Shown piece by piece: positions 16,609 through 24,629 of a DNA stretch of 64,000 nt. Location of the stretch: contig JARGNG010000025.1 of assembly GCA_029213265.1 (NCBI GenBank), forward strand, positions 1 through 64,000. The letters are read 5' to 3'. Position 1 is the first letter of the stretch. Each line of letters starts with the position of its first letter. The translations under genes and the position numbers were made by a program. The notes under the pieces were generated by a model. That model saw only the letters and a program-made list of their open reading frames with translations, ran no database searches and was not told where the DNA came from. Source of the DNA: Verrucomicrobiales bacterium (GTDB lineage Bacteria; Verrucomicrobiota; Verrucomicrobiia; Verrucomicrobiales; DEV007).

Positions 16609-17346
16609 TCAGGATTCCCTCACCCAGCCCACCAAATACTTTGCTACTTCCCCGGCTATCGTGCGGAATTTCTTCTCGCGTTCGCTCTTCAGCAACGCCT
16701 TCTCCACTTCAGGGTTGTCGATAAATTCCACCTCCAGAAAGCACTTCGGAACCTCTCGCAGTTTTTTATGCCGGAGCATTTGGAAAAAGAAATTGGATCC
16801 AAGGCCCCCGTGGAGATGCCCGTCTGTGATCACTCCCCGACTCTTTGAATTTGGCAGATACGCCTGCACACCGCGATTGCAGGCTTCGGCGAGTCCTTTT
16901 CCAAACCGATGGTCCAGTTGATAACTCGGATTGCGTTTCTCTGCTGCTATCAATGCCAGGCTCCCGAGAGCACTTTTCCCTCCTCCGGCATTGAAGTGAA
17001 TACTGACCACACAGGCGGTATCAGGTCGATTGGCAATGGCGGCGCGCTGAACGAAATCGAGATTTCGATCCTCTTCGCGAGTCAGCAGAACACCCACCTG
17101 CGGACCGGCTTTGGCCGCTTCCTTGAGAATCTCCTCTTTCAGAATCAGACTGAATTCCAGGGTCAGATTTTTCTCCTTCAGCCCCCCCGGTGTTTGCGCG
17201 TTATTCGGGGAGCTGTTGCTACGCTGATCAAGCGAACCGGCCACTTTGCTGCCACCGTGACCGGGATCAATGATAATGACTGGTGGCACCGCCTGCAGTG
17301 GGAATACGAACAGGCAAAGAAGGAAACAGAGACAAAAGAATCGCAT
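16609..17346 (-). CDS. N-acetylmuramoyl-L-alanine amidase (Amidase_3)
   Basis: A 245-residue exported zinc amidase that cuts the bond between muramic acid and the peptide stem. Signal peptide MRFFCLCFLLCLFVFPLQA supports the ATG at 17346. Zinc and catalytic residues are visible: His in IIDPGHGG, Glu in KEKNLTLE, His in VVSIHFNA and Glu in CFLEVEFIDNPEVE. No SH3, LysM or AMIN module. It starts five bases after the M20 peptidase stop, which itself follows the ATP-grasp gene by ten bases, so all three are probably one transcript. The link to a peptide ligase and an M20 hydrolase is unusual. Confidence 0.92.
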   Translation of the reverse strand: MRFFCLCFLLCLFVFPLQAVPPVIIIDPGHGGSKVAGSLDQRSNSSPNNAQTPGGLKEKNLTLEFSLILKEEILKEAAKAGPQVGVLLTREEDRNLDFVQRAAIANRPDTACVVSIHFNAGGGKSALGSLALIAAEKRNPSYQLDHRFGKGLAEACNRGVQAYLPNSKSRGVITDGHLHGGLGSNFFFQMLRHKKLREVPKCFLEVEFIDNPEVEKALLKSEREKKFRTIAGEVAKYLVGWVRES

Positions 17347-17351
17347 CGTCG

Positions 17352-18497
17352 TCAGTCGGTCAGGGGTGGGCACACTTTATGTATGTAGCGTCGGCAGATT
17401 TCAAAATAGGCGAGCATGGAATCGATCTCGATCCACTCATCGCGTCCGTGAAGGTTGCCGACGCGAGGACGGGAAAGCAAAACCGGAATTCCTTCGGCGC
17501 AGAAAAATCGCCCGTCGCTTCCTCCGGAAGCATGCACAAGCCGGGGCTCGGTTCCGGTGACTTCCCGGATGACTCCCAGAAATCTTTCGTCCGGAGAAAG
17601 GTGAGTTGGTTCGGCGGATACGATTGGCTCGGCAATGACACCCGCTCCGAGTAATTCGCGAACTTTCTCAAGCATACTTTGAGACGTCTCAGGAGGGATA
17701 AAGCGGATATCGAGAACGGCCTCCGCCTCACCCGGAATTCGATTTGGACTATTGTTCGGGGAGGAAATCATCGTGAGCGAACAAGTGGGAAACCAATGAG
17801 TCTTTGTATCGTCCGGATCGATGGAATTCGGCGCCTGCGCGGAAAACCAGTCCCGAACCCGCGTCAGACTCCGGCTCAGCTCTTCAATCGCATTCTCCCC
17901 CAGCCACGGGCGGGCCGCATGGGCTGACTTCCCGTTTGCAGACACACGCAAATGAATGATCCCCTTTTCCTCCACCGTTATGTCAGTGATCGATCCGCCG
18001 TCCGGAATGATGGCCACACCACAGCGCAACCCTTCCTCCTCCACCAGAAAGCGAACTCCGTTCTCGCCGCCGCGTTCCTCATCGGAGGTGATCGCCAGGC
18101 CCACCGAAATCCCGGGGCTTTCCTGCCCCAACTGCCGAACCAGCTCGATCATGATCGCGAGCTGCCCCTTCATGTCGCCGGCTCCGGGACCATAGATTCT
18201 GCCGTCGCGGATTTCTGAGCGGTAGCTCCCGGGGAGATTGTGCTTCACCACATCGAGGTGGCCGCAAAGAAGAACCCCGGGATGGGTTTCCCCTCCGGGA
18301 AACGCGAGTAGAGATTCGTAACCGTTCTTCTCCACCATCGTGATTTCCAATCCGGGCACTTCCTCAAGATGATTCCGTATCAGTTGGAAACAACGACTCC
18401 GCTCTCCGGGAAGATCATCCGTGCTTTCGATGAGGACGAGATCACGGGTCAATTGGATCAATCGCTCTCGCAATCGGGATTCATCGATGGGTTCCAT
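17352..18497 (-). CDS. M20-family amidohydrolase/peptidase (ArgE/DapE type)
   Basis: A 381-residue di-zinc hydrolase. Metal and catalytic residues: His in LCGHLDVVKH, the bridging Asp in YGPGAGDMKGQLA, the Glu pair in ITSDEERGGE, Asp in AIIPDGG, and the last His in NLHGRDEWIE. The lid/dimerisation domain is at about residues 175-285 (VSANGKSAHAARPWLGENAI). The family removes acyl groups or cleaves small peptides in ArgE, DapE, CPG2 and succinylase-like enzymes. I chose the ATG at 18497; a longer frame to 18629 overlaps the upstream gene and is not family-like. Spacing is ten bases after the ATP-grasp stop and five before the amidase. A substrate made by the ligase is an attractive guess. Confidence 0.9.
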   Translation of the reverse strand: MEPIDESRLRERLIQLTRDLVLIESTDDLPGERSRCFQLIRNHLEEVPGLEITMVEKNGYESLLAFPGGETHPGVLLCGHLDVVKHNLPGSYRSEIRDGRIYGPGAGDMKGQLAIMIELVRQLGQESPGISVGLAITSDEERGGENGVRFLVEEEGLRCGVAIIPDGGSITDITVEEKGIIHLRVSANGKSAHAARPWLGENAIEELSRSLTRVRDWFSAQAPNSIDPDDTKTHWFPTCSLTMISSPNNSPNRIPGEAEAVLDIRFIPPETSQSMLEKVRELLGAGVIAEPIVSAEPTHLSPDERFLGVIREVTGTEPRLVHASGGSDGRFFCAEGIPVLLSRPRVGNLHGRDEWIEIDSMLAYFEICRRYIHKVCPPLTD

Positions 18498-18507
18498 GGC
18501 AATGGTC

Positions 18508-19932
18508 TTAGTCTCGATCCGGCGCGCAGGGAAGATCAATCTCCGCCAAGTGGAGAAGCTCCTGATTCCCCGTGGGCGAAGCCGACAGGCAGAGAAACTG
18601 CCCCTTGTGAATGAGCCCGTCTTTTCCAAAATTAAAGTTCACCGGAAAAACCCCTGATTCGCTCTTTCCTGGAACGTAAAGATCATCCGAAGCGGCGAGC
18701 AGATCGATGATGGCTCTCCCGGAAACCGGTTCTGAAAAGCGGAGGTTTCGCAAAAGCCAGGCACCTTCGGGGAGGAAATGTTTCGCTAACACCGCCGGGT
18801 AGGTCGCCCCCGTGACGCGTGCATTGATCTCGCAAACGTAAACGGTGAATCGACCAGCTCCGTCTACTGCCACGAGAAAATCAACGCTCCCGGTCCCCCG
18901 GTACCCCTGCCGATGCAACCACTGACCGGCCAGTGCGGCCTGCCGGAGAAGCTCCCCTTTTAAATCGGGCAAAGACCCCAGATACGGCGGTGGAGATTCG
19001 TTACCTTCGTGAACGCTGTCATGGCTGAGAATCTGCTCGGTCAGGTCATAAAGCACGACCGAATCTTGATCGAGAAACAATTGTACGCTGGGACTGCGAA
19101 TCGTTTCAACGCCGAATTCGCCGGGTTTTATCCATCCCTGCACGAGACAGGGACCTTCCGTGAAAAAATGATGCGGGACGCTTTGGGCAATCTCGTCGCA
19201 ATCGGAGAGTGCTTCCACTTTTGTCATCCCGATCCCGGACGCTCCCATCGGTGCTTTGATCACGGCCGAACTGAAACCGGCATTCTGAAGCGCCTTGAGA
19301 CGGCCGGGGATCGCGGCAGGTGATTCGGCGATTTCGGTAGGGGGAACCGGAAGTCCAATCTCCTCCAGATACGAATGCAGAAGCCACTTGTTATTTCCCC
19401 TGCGACTTCCCGAAACACTGGAGACGGTATTCTTTCCGATACGCCCGGCGAGCCCTTCGAGAATCTCGTCGGTGACGTATCCATCCAAACACTGCACCTC
19501 ATGATCGCAAATCAAGCGGGATGCCTCGTGCTGCAAATTCTCTCCACGCTCAAGACGGTTCCCAAGAGTGAGGTAATCGGAATGAGGCAGAATCGCGATT
19601 TCGGGGAGACTCAGGCCTGCAATTTCGCCGAAGTAGTCTGTCAATGCCGCGTCGGGTGAGTGCTCCAGCACGAGCAGATTCTTCTCCTTCCCGCCATACA
19701 GCAGGTTCAAAATGGGTAGCAATCTTCCTCCGTAGGAATCGATTTCCCCGACTTCAGCAGCGAGCATTTGAGTTTCCTCCTCGTTTCCGAAGAACAGCCC
19801 CATCAAATTCGCAACAAAGATCACGTTTCGATCCCAGTAGCCCGGTGTCTTTCCGATTGCTTCGACCACTCGCGGTGTGAGTTCAGTTTCATTGCTGCAC
19901 AAGTCGGAGGGCATCGGGGAATCTCGCACCAT
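18508..19932 (-). CDS. ATP-grasp ligase with pre-ATP-grasp domain (PGM1-like)
   Basis: A 474-residue enzyme, or 468 if it begins at the second Met. Residues about 35-170 look like the pre-ATP-grasp region (NVIFVANLMGLFFGNEEETQ, YGGRLLPILNLLYGGKEKNL). Residues about 180-385 are the ATP-grasp fold: SSAVIKAPMGASGIGMTKVE (nucleotide loop), then RGTGSVDFLV and YVCEINARVTGATYP, whose Glu/Asn/Arg bind Mg-ATP. Related PGM1-type ligases join an amino or guanidino acid to a peptide through an acyl-phosphate. It heads an operon with the M20 hydrolase and the cell-wall amidase. It could make a peptide or amide; the substrates cannot be read from sequence. It is divergent from the secreted protein at 20079. 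Confidence 0.85.
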   Translation of the reverse strand: MVRDSPMPSDLCSNETELTPRVVEAIGKTPGYWDRNVIFVANLMGLFFGNEEETQMLAAEVGEIDSYGGRLLPILNLLYGGKEKNLLVLEHSPDAALTDYFGEIAGLSLPEIAILPHSDYLTLGNRLERGENLQHEASRLICDHEVQCLDGYVTDEILEGLAGRIGKNTVSSVSGSRRGNNKWLLHSYLEEIGLPVPPTEIAESPAAIPGRLKALQNAGFSSAVIKAPMGASGIGMTKVEALSDCDEIAQSVPHHFFTEGPCLVQGWIKPGEFGVETIRSPSVQLFLDQDSVVLYDLTEQILSHDSVHEGNESPPPYLGSLPDLKGELLRQAALAGQWLHRQGYRGTGSVDFLVAVDGAGRFTVYVCEINARVTGATYPAVLAKHFLPEGAWLLRNLRFSEPVSGRAIIDLLAASDDLYVPGKSESGVFPVNFNFGKDGLIHKGQFLCLSASPTGNQELLHLAEIDLPCAPDRD

Positions 19933-20078
19933 ATTTTACGAAATCTACCTGCGGCAAAAGGATTCTTCGGATGCCGGCCTCCTTCTTTTTGATTGGGTTC
20001 GCTAAGATCGCCGGAAATCAAACGTATTGTAATCTGACTCGTTTCCTCATACATTTTTCATACCTGCCCCACACCACT

Positions 20079-21122
20079 ATGAAATACCGCTCGATTGCTC
20101 TCCTCGCGCTTTTTTCACTGGCTCCCGCCTTCCTGACTGAAAATTCGATCGCTCAGAATCGTGCCACTTCTGCACGGGATGCCCTCGCCCTTGTTGCCAA
20201 TCAGTTTGGCCCACGGTCGACCCAGTGGATCTCCGAGATGCGGGGGATCGGGGGAGTCCCCCAGCCGGCGGAATGGGACATCCTCTCCTATGACGACCGC
20301 ATGCCACAATTACTCTACCGTTTTCGCGCAGGAATGGGGCGCGCCGGAGACATGGGGCCGGAAACCCAGCGGTATCCGATCGACGTTCCGATTGGATACT
20401 TCAATCCGAACGAAATCGGGGTGGATAGCGTAGCCGCTTTCACCATCGCAGAAGGCGAAGCGAGAAAAGCAAAAATGGCATTCGACAGCTGCAATTATCT
20501 ACTTCGGGTTCGCGAATTTTCAACGGACCCTCTCTGGCGCCTCGAGCTTCTCGATGCACGACGTCAAATCGTCGGCAAAATCTACATTTCGGGACGATCC
20601 GGTGCGGTCATGAGAACGGTCTGGATGTATCAAGACCGGGGAGGTGCCCGCATCATCGACTCCTCCGCCCCTACCGGCAGAACCAATGTAACGGGCATTA
20701 CGGAAACCGATTTCCCGGAGGCCGCCGAGCCCAACGGTCAGACCGGCATCGTCCAGATGCGCCCACCTGCCCCGATTCCTCCCGGAGCGACAACCGGAAT
20801 CGCCGGAGCCCCCTTACCTCCCGTTTCCGGTCCGTTTTCGCGGATGCCATCCGGCTCGATTCCCGCTCCCCCGGCACCGAACCAACCCTATCAGCCGGTG
20901 AGCCCGAGTGGCTCTGTCGCTGACAATGCGATCCCCGACCCGCCTGCCGCGTCAGGAACGACGCAACCGCCTTCCACGGGCGGAGGGCAAATGCGCGATC
21001 TTCGGGAAGATCCACCGGCAGCCCAGCGCCCCGACCCTTCGAAGCCGCCCATCGAAATCCCCAGTTCAAGCGGCGGCTCGAGCGAGCGAATCCCCCCTCC
21101 TCCGATTCCGCCAGGGTCGTAA
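20079..21122 (+). CDS. Proline-rich secreted protein of unknown function
   Basis: A 347-residue exported protein with signal peptide MKYRSIALLALFSLAPAFLT, which supports the ATG at 20079 over an in-frame start at 19971. Residues about 25-190 form a compact domain (ARDALALVANQFGPRSTQWI, WDILSYDDRMPQLLYRFRAG, FDSCNYLLRVREFSTDPLWR, VGKIYISGRSGAVMRTVWMY). Residues about 215-347 are Pro/Ser/Gly-rich and likely disordered. Not recognised. It is divergent from the ATP-grasp gene and convergent with the squalene-cyclase-like gene. Confidence 0.8.
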   Translation: MKYRSIALLALFSLAPAFLTENSIAQNRATSARDALALVANQFGPRSTQWISEMRGIGGVPQPAEWDILSYDDRMPQLLYRFRAGMGRAGDMGPETQRYPIDVPIGYFNPNEIGVDSVAAFTIAEGEARKAKMAFDSCNYLLRVREFSTDPLWRLELLDARRQIVGKIYISGRSGAVMRTVWMYQDRGGARIIDSSAPTGRTNVTGITETDFPEAAEPNGQTGIVQMRPPAPIPPGATTGIAGAPLPPVSGPFSRMPSGSIPAPPAPNQPYQPVSPSGSVADNAIPDPPAASGTTQPPSTGGGQMRDLREDPPAAQRPDPSKPPIEIPSSSGGSSERIPPPPIPPGS

Positions 21123-21128
21123 AGCGAC

Positions 21129-21155
21129 CAGGTAGAGGTGGTTTTCCACCACCTG
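21129..21155. terminator. Hairpin between convergent genes
   Basis: CAGGT-AGA-GGTGG (21129-21141) pairs with CCACC-ACCTG (21146-21155), leaving a three-base bulge and a TTTT loop. It sits just past the stop of the proline-rich gene and 20 bases before the stop of the convergent cyclase-like gene. There is no T-run, so a terminator role is only plausible. Confidence 0.4.
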
Positions 21156-21174
21156 CTTCATGAGCCGGGGTGGG

Positions 21175-22998
21175 TCACAAGCCGCCTCTGCTCTTGATTC
21201 GCTCCAAAGCCTCCGTGGCCCAGATCACGGGATAGGTGCGCTCAAAATACCAGAGCCGGGCAAAGTAGAAACCGATCGGAGCGGCTTCGAATTTCGTTCC
21301 AGCTACGGTTTTCCGGATGAGGAAGCAAGCTCCCTTTTGAATCGCCGATGAGGTTCCCTGCCGACCGGCCAAAGCGGAGAGGGCGATCGACGTTTCCTCG
21401 ATCGTGGAAGGCGTCGCATTTTGTCTGGCACCCCAGCCTCCATCGTCATTCTGATTCGCGAGAAGCCAGTCCGCCCCAGCATCGGCCAGGGTCCGTTCTC
21501 CCGTTTCGTCAAGAGCCCGGACCACCATCGCCGTGCCGTAGGTCGGATTGCCTTCATCGGCAGTCCGGAATTGATTTCCAAACCAAAGCGGAAACCAGGA
21601 TCCGTCAGGGCGCTGCTGCCTTTGCAGGAATCGCAGCGCCTTCTCCCTCCCGGAATCAATCCGATGCTGAATCGAATCCGGCATTCTCAATCGCCAGACA
21701 TTCCACGCGCGGAGAGTATGGGCCGTGAGGTCAGGAGAGGAGCGATCAAAGGGCAGGGCTCCCCATCCTTTACAAAAAGTCGGGATACCGCCATCGCGAT
21801 TCTGCAGATCGAGAAGCCAGACGACGGCCGCTTCGACCCCTGAGAGAATTTCCGCATCCCGTCCGGAATCTGGAAGATGAGCCAATGCCAGGAGTGCGCC
21901 CGGAGTATCATCCGCATCCGGAACGCCTCCCGGAAGGTCGGTCCAGGCCCAGCCTCCCGGAGGTGCATTGGTAAATGGGTGCACCTCTCTGTATTGCTGT
22001 GTCAGGATCCAGCCGAGGACATGTTCGGAGGAATCAAAAGCAGCAGGATCCAACAGGGTTGAACCACCGACTTGACCCTGTTGGGTATCTCCGGGGGCAC
22101 TCGCGAGCGCCTTTACAGCGAGGGTGGTCGACCAGGTCGCCAGATTGGTATCGATCGGCCAACTTCCGTCGGAGCGAACCGTCGACAGCAAAAACTCGAC
22201 CCCCTTCTTTACGACGGGGTGATTCACCTCCCCAGCCGCGACGAGGGCCATCGTTACGAAACTGGTCAAGGGGGCTGCTTCGAGAAATCCACCGGAGCTT
22301 GGTTGAATCCGGGTCAGGAGTTGAGAAGCACCCGCCCAACAGGGAAACCAGCCATTTTTCCAAGGAGAAGGCGCCAGTTCGGAATGCTTTCGATGCGTCG
22401 CGTACCCGATCGCGATCAGTGCGGGCAGGGCGTAGCTGACCACGGGAAGCCGCAAAATCGCAAACCACGATCTCGGGAAAATCGCCAACTCATAGGGAAG
22501 CCGCAGCACCTGCCGCCATCCGTTCTTCCCCAGCGTTCCGCAGATCGCGCACAACATCAGGATCGGAACCGAGAATGTACGATCCTTTCCATAGCGGGCC
22601 TTCACGGTCTCTGCAATGACCTCTGGATCAAGCGACCCCACGTAATCACGAATCCAGAAGGAGGCATCACGAATCACACCGTCCTCCTCCTCCCCTCCGA
22701 AGCGACTCAGTGCCGACCAGCAGAGGAGAGTCGTGGAAATATTGGAAAAGCTTTTCACGGTATCGCCCCAGCCGCCATCTTCATTTCGGTGGGTGATGAG
22801 CCAGGTGCAGGCTGCCCGCACTTCTTCTTCGTAGTGCTCTTGATCGACCGAGCCCAGGGCAACCAGTGCCGTTGCCGTGGAGAGCGCAGAGGTCGACAAC
22901 TCCCCCTCCCAGTGCCCCTGCTCGCACCGCTCGGACAACAGGGCCGCGCGCGCATTTTCGAGGGCCCGTTCGATTTCGTTCTGTCCGGTTTCACCCAT
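21175..22998 (-). CDS. Squalene-hopene-cyclase-like class II terpene cyclase
   Basis: A 607-residue protein of the squalene/oxidosqualene cyclase fold. The class II proton-donor motif DxDD is present as DADD at residues 361-364, in the expected setting (PPGGWAWTDLPGGVPDADDT; hopene cyclases read GGW-SF...PDVDDT). Several QW-like repeats are visible (NEDGGWGD at about 72, DGSWPI, NRDGGIPTF, PDGSWFPLW, NDDGGWG). The region after DGSWF differs from typical hopene cyclase and has a longer loop before NPTYGTA. It lacks a strong signal peptide; members are monotopic membrane proteins. It starts three bases after the stop of the prenyltransferase-beta-like gene. Hopanoid-type cyclisation is likely but the product is uncertain. 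Confidence 0.85.
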   Translation of the reverse strand: MGETGQNEIERALENARAALLSERCEQGHWEGELSTSALSTATALVALGSVDQEHYEEEVRAACTWLITHRNEDGGWGDTVKSFSNISTTLLCWSALSRFGGEEEDGVIRDASFWIRDYVGSLDPEVIAETVKARYGKDRTFSVPILMLCAICGTLGKNGWRQVLRLPYELAIFPRSWFAILRLPVVSYALPALIAIGYATHRKHSELAPSPWKNGWFPCWAGASQLLTRIQPSSGGFLEAAPLTSFVTMALVAAGEVNHPVVKKGVEFLLSTVRSDGSWPIDTNLATWSTTLAVKALASAPGDTQQGQVGGSTLLDPAAFDSSEHVLGWILTQQYREVHPFTNAPPGGWAWTDLPGGVPDADDTPGALLALAHLPDSGRDAEILSGVEAAVVWLLDLQNRDGGIPTFCKGWGALPFDRSSPDLTAHTLRAWNVWRLRMPDSIQHRIDSGREKALRFLQRQQRPDGSWFPLWFGNQFRTADEGNPTYGTAMVVRALDETGERTLADAGADWLLANQNDDGGWGARQNATPSTIEETSIALSALAGRQGTSSAIQKGACFLIRKTVAGTKFEAAPIGFYFARLWYFERTYPVIWATEALERIKSRGGL

Positions 22999-23001
22999 CA
23001 G

Positions 23002-23889
23002 TTACAGAGCGAGGTGCCCCAGCGCGAGGAGACCGTAGTAGGTATATTCGATATCGAGATCGTCGTCTTCCCAATTCCCGTGGAATCCTCCAGCAGCAGT
23101 CCAGAGACTGTCGACAAAATCGAGCAGCAAATCCTTTCGCCCTTCGAAGGAAACCTGCAAGCCGTCGAGTGCATGAAGCGCCACCGCGGTGGAGAGCAAG
23201 TCCGGGATCGGCGCCAGCGGAAAGGCAAGAAAACCTCCCGACGCGTGAAAGGAGTTCAACAACCAGTCGGAACTGTCCTCTGGAACCGGGAGGCGAAGAT
23301 TGCGGCAAAGCGTGATCGCCGCCGCCGTCGATGGAACATTGGGAACGGGCAACTCCACGTCATTCGCCCAGGCACCCCCCGCCACCTGCAGGGAGTCGAG
23401 ACATTTTTCGATTCCGGTTTCATCGGGCAGTGAGAGCCCGTGGTCCGAGTACGATCCGTAGGCCAGGAAACAGGCGTAGGCCGAGCCGGTCTCCGCTTCT
23501 TCACTTTGATTGTAGCCACCATCGGGAGTCCGAAAGGATTCGATCCGATCAAAAACGGGAGCCAGCGCGGCCTTGGACGGCTTCTCCCTCAGAGAGGAAA
23601 AGCAACGGGCCAGGCAGCTGACATGAACGAAATCGAGTTCCGATACGCGGGACAGTTCACGATTGAGGAAAGAGCGAAGACCGCCTTCCGGCAAGTCGAA
23701 CTGGAGGGCGGTGAGGCAGTCGATGGCAAAGCTCGTGTAGTAGAGATCCGCCGTTCCCTCCCGATCACAAAAACCACCTTCCGCGTGCTCCTGGGAGAGG
23801 ATGAAATCACGGATCAGCTCACAGGCTTCCTCTCCAAGGACCGCCGGCGCAAGCCGGGCGACCTGCAGCATTTCGAGACGTAGAGACAT
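23002..23889 (-). CDS. Prenyltransferase-beta / squalene-oxidase-repeat protein
   Basis: A 295-residue protein with one alpha-alpha toroid of the prenyltransferase/squalene-oxidase repeat type (EGGFCDREGTADLYYTSFAI, TPDGGYNQSEEAETGSAYAC, VAGGAWANDVELPVPNVPST, TAAGGFHGNWEDDDLDIEYT). It resembles protein geranylgeranyl transferase beta subunits, but I see no clear full zinc ligand set (Asp/Cys/His), so enzymatic prenyl transfer is not established. The ATG at 23889 gives a normal start (MSLRLEMLQVARLAP). It sits between a BON-like lipoprotein (19 bases upstream) and the cyclase-like gene (three bases downstream) and may be a partner of the latter. Confidence 0.8.
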   Translation of the reverse strand: MSLRLEMLQVARLAPAVLGEEACELIRDFILSQEHAEGGFCDREGTADLYYTSFAIDCLTALQFDLPEGGLRSFLNRELSRVSELDFVHVSCLARCFSSLREKPSKAALAPVFDRIESFRTPDGGYNQSEEAETGSAYACFLAYGSYSDHGLSLPDETGIEKCLDSLQVAGGAWANDVELPVPNVPSTAAAITLCRNLRLPVPEDSSDWLLNSFHASGGFLAFPLAPIPDLLSTAVALHALDGLQVSFEGRKDLLLDFVDSLWTAAGGFHGNWEDDDLDIEYTYYGLLALGHLAL

Positions 23890-23908
23890 TCGATCAGGAT
23901 TCCGGGCG

Positions 23909-24529
23909 CTACTCCTCCACAATTTCTATCTGATTCACAAGTTCCCGACTGAACATTCCCTCAAAAATGATCCCTGCGAGCTGGTGAAAGACACGCTTCT
24001 GCGTTTCCGTACCCCGTCCCTTCAGGGTAATCACCCCTTTATCGTATTCTACTACCGGATCTTCGATGTCGTGAAAATAGGGGATCAAAAATCCATCCGT
24101 CACCCGGTTTCCCCATCCTACTGCGAAACGCTGAAGATCGATTATGATACGGTTCTCGATCCGGACGCCGGAAAAAGCGACTCCGAGTTGCTCCTCCATC
24201 CGCTTTCGCTGAAGCCGGCTCTTTAAGACTCCTTCCAGGACAATCTTTTCTTCTTCGAAAAACACCCGAAGCTCGGGTTCGGTAAGCTCCTTTTTCACGG
24301 GCTCCTTCTCTTCTTCTTCGTCCAGTTTTTCGACGACGTCAGGCTCAAGCTCCACAGAGGCCGAAGCAGCCGACTCAACACGGGGCGCCGGATACACCGG
24401 GGCATCTTCCAAATTCATCTCCACAGTCGGCTCTTCCCCGCCTAGTTCCGCTTTTTCGCAGGAGACGGCAAAGCAAGCCCATACAATAAGGTAAATTACT
24501 TGAAAGGAAGGCCTGTTGAGAATCGTCAT
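23909..24529 (-). CDS. BON-like lipoprotein
   Basis: A 206-residue protein with a lipoprotein signal (YLIVWACFAVSC, Cys at about residue 24). Residues about 30-85 are an acidic, low-complexity linker. Residues about 90-205 hold two BON-like alpha/beta units (EPELRVFFEEEKIVLEGVLK and DPVVEYDKGVITLKGRGTET). BON domains bind phospholipid or other envelope components. It heads the operon with the prenyltransferase-like and cyclase-like genes, 19 bases upstream of the former, which suggests membrane or lipid work. BON assignment is tentative. Confidence 0.7.
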   Translation of the reverse strand: MTILNRPSFQVIYLIVWACFAVSCEKAELGGEEPTVEMNLEDAPVYPAPRVESAASASVELEPDVVEKLDEEEEKEPVKKELTEPELRVFFEEEKIVLEGVLKSRLQRKRMEEQLGVAFSGVRIENRIIIDLQRFAVGWGNRVTDGFLIPYFHDIEDPVVEYDKGVITLKGRGTETQKRVFHQLAGIIFEGMFSRELVNQIEIVEE

Positions 24530-24629
24530 TGTTCTAACTTTCCAGAATTTTGGTTCGGAATCTGAAAAGCATGCTTCTATAGCCAGAGTAAGTCCAGAAC
24601 TTGTATCTTTGAAATCTCACACCTTTCCT

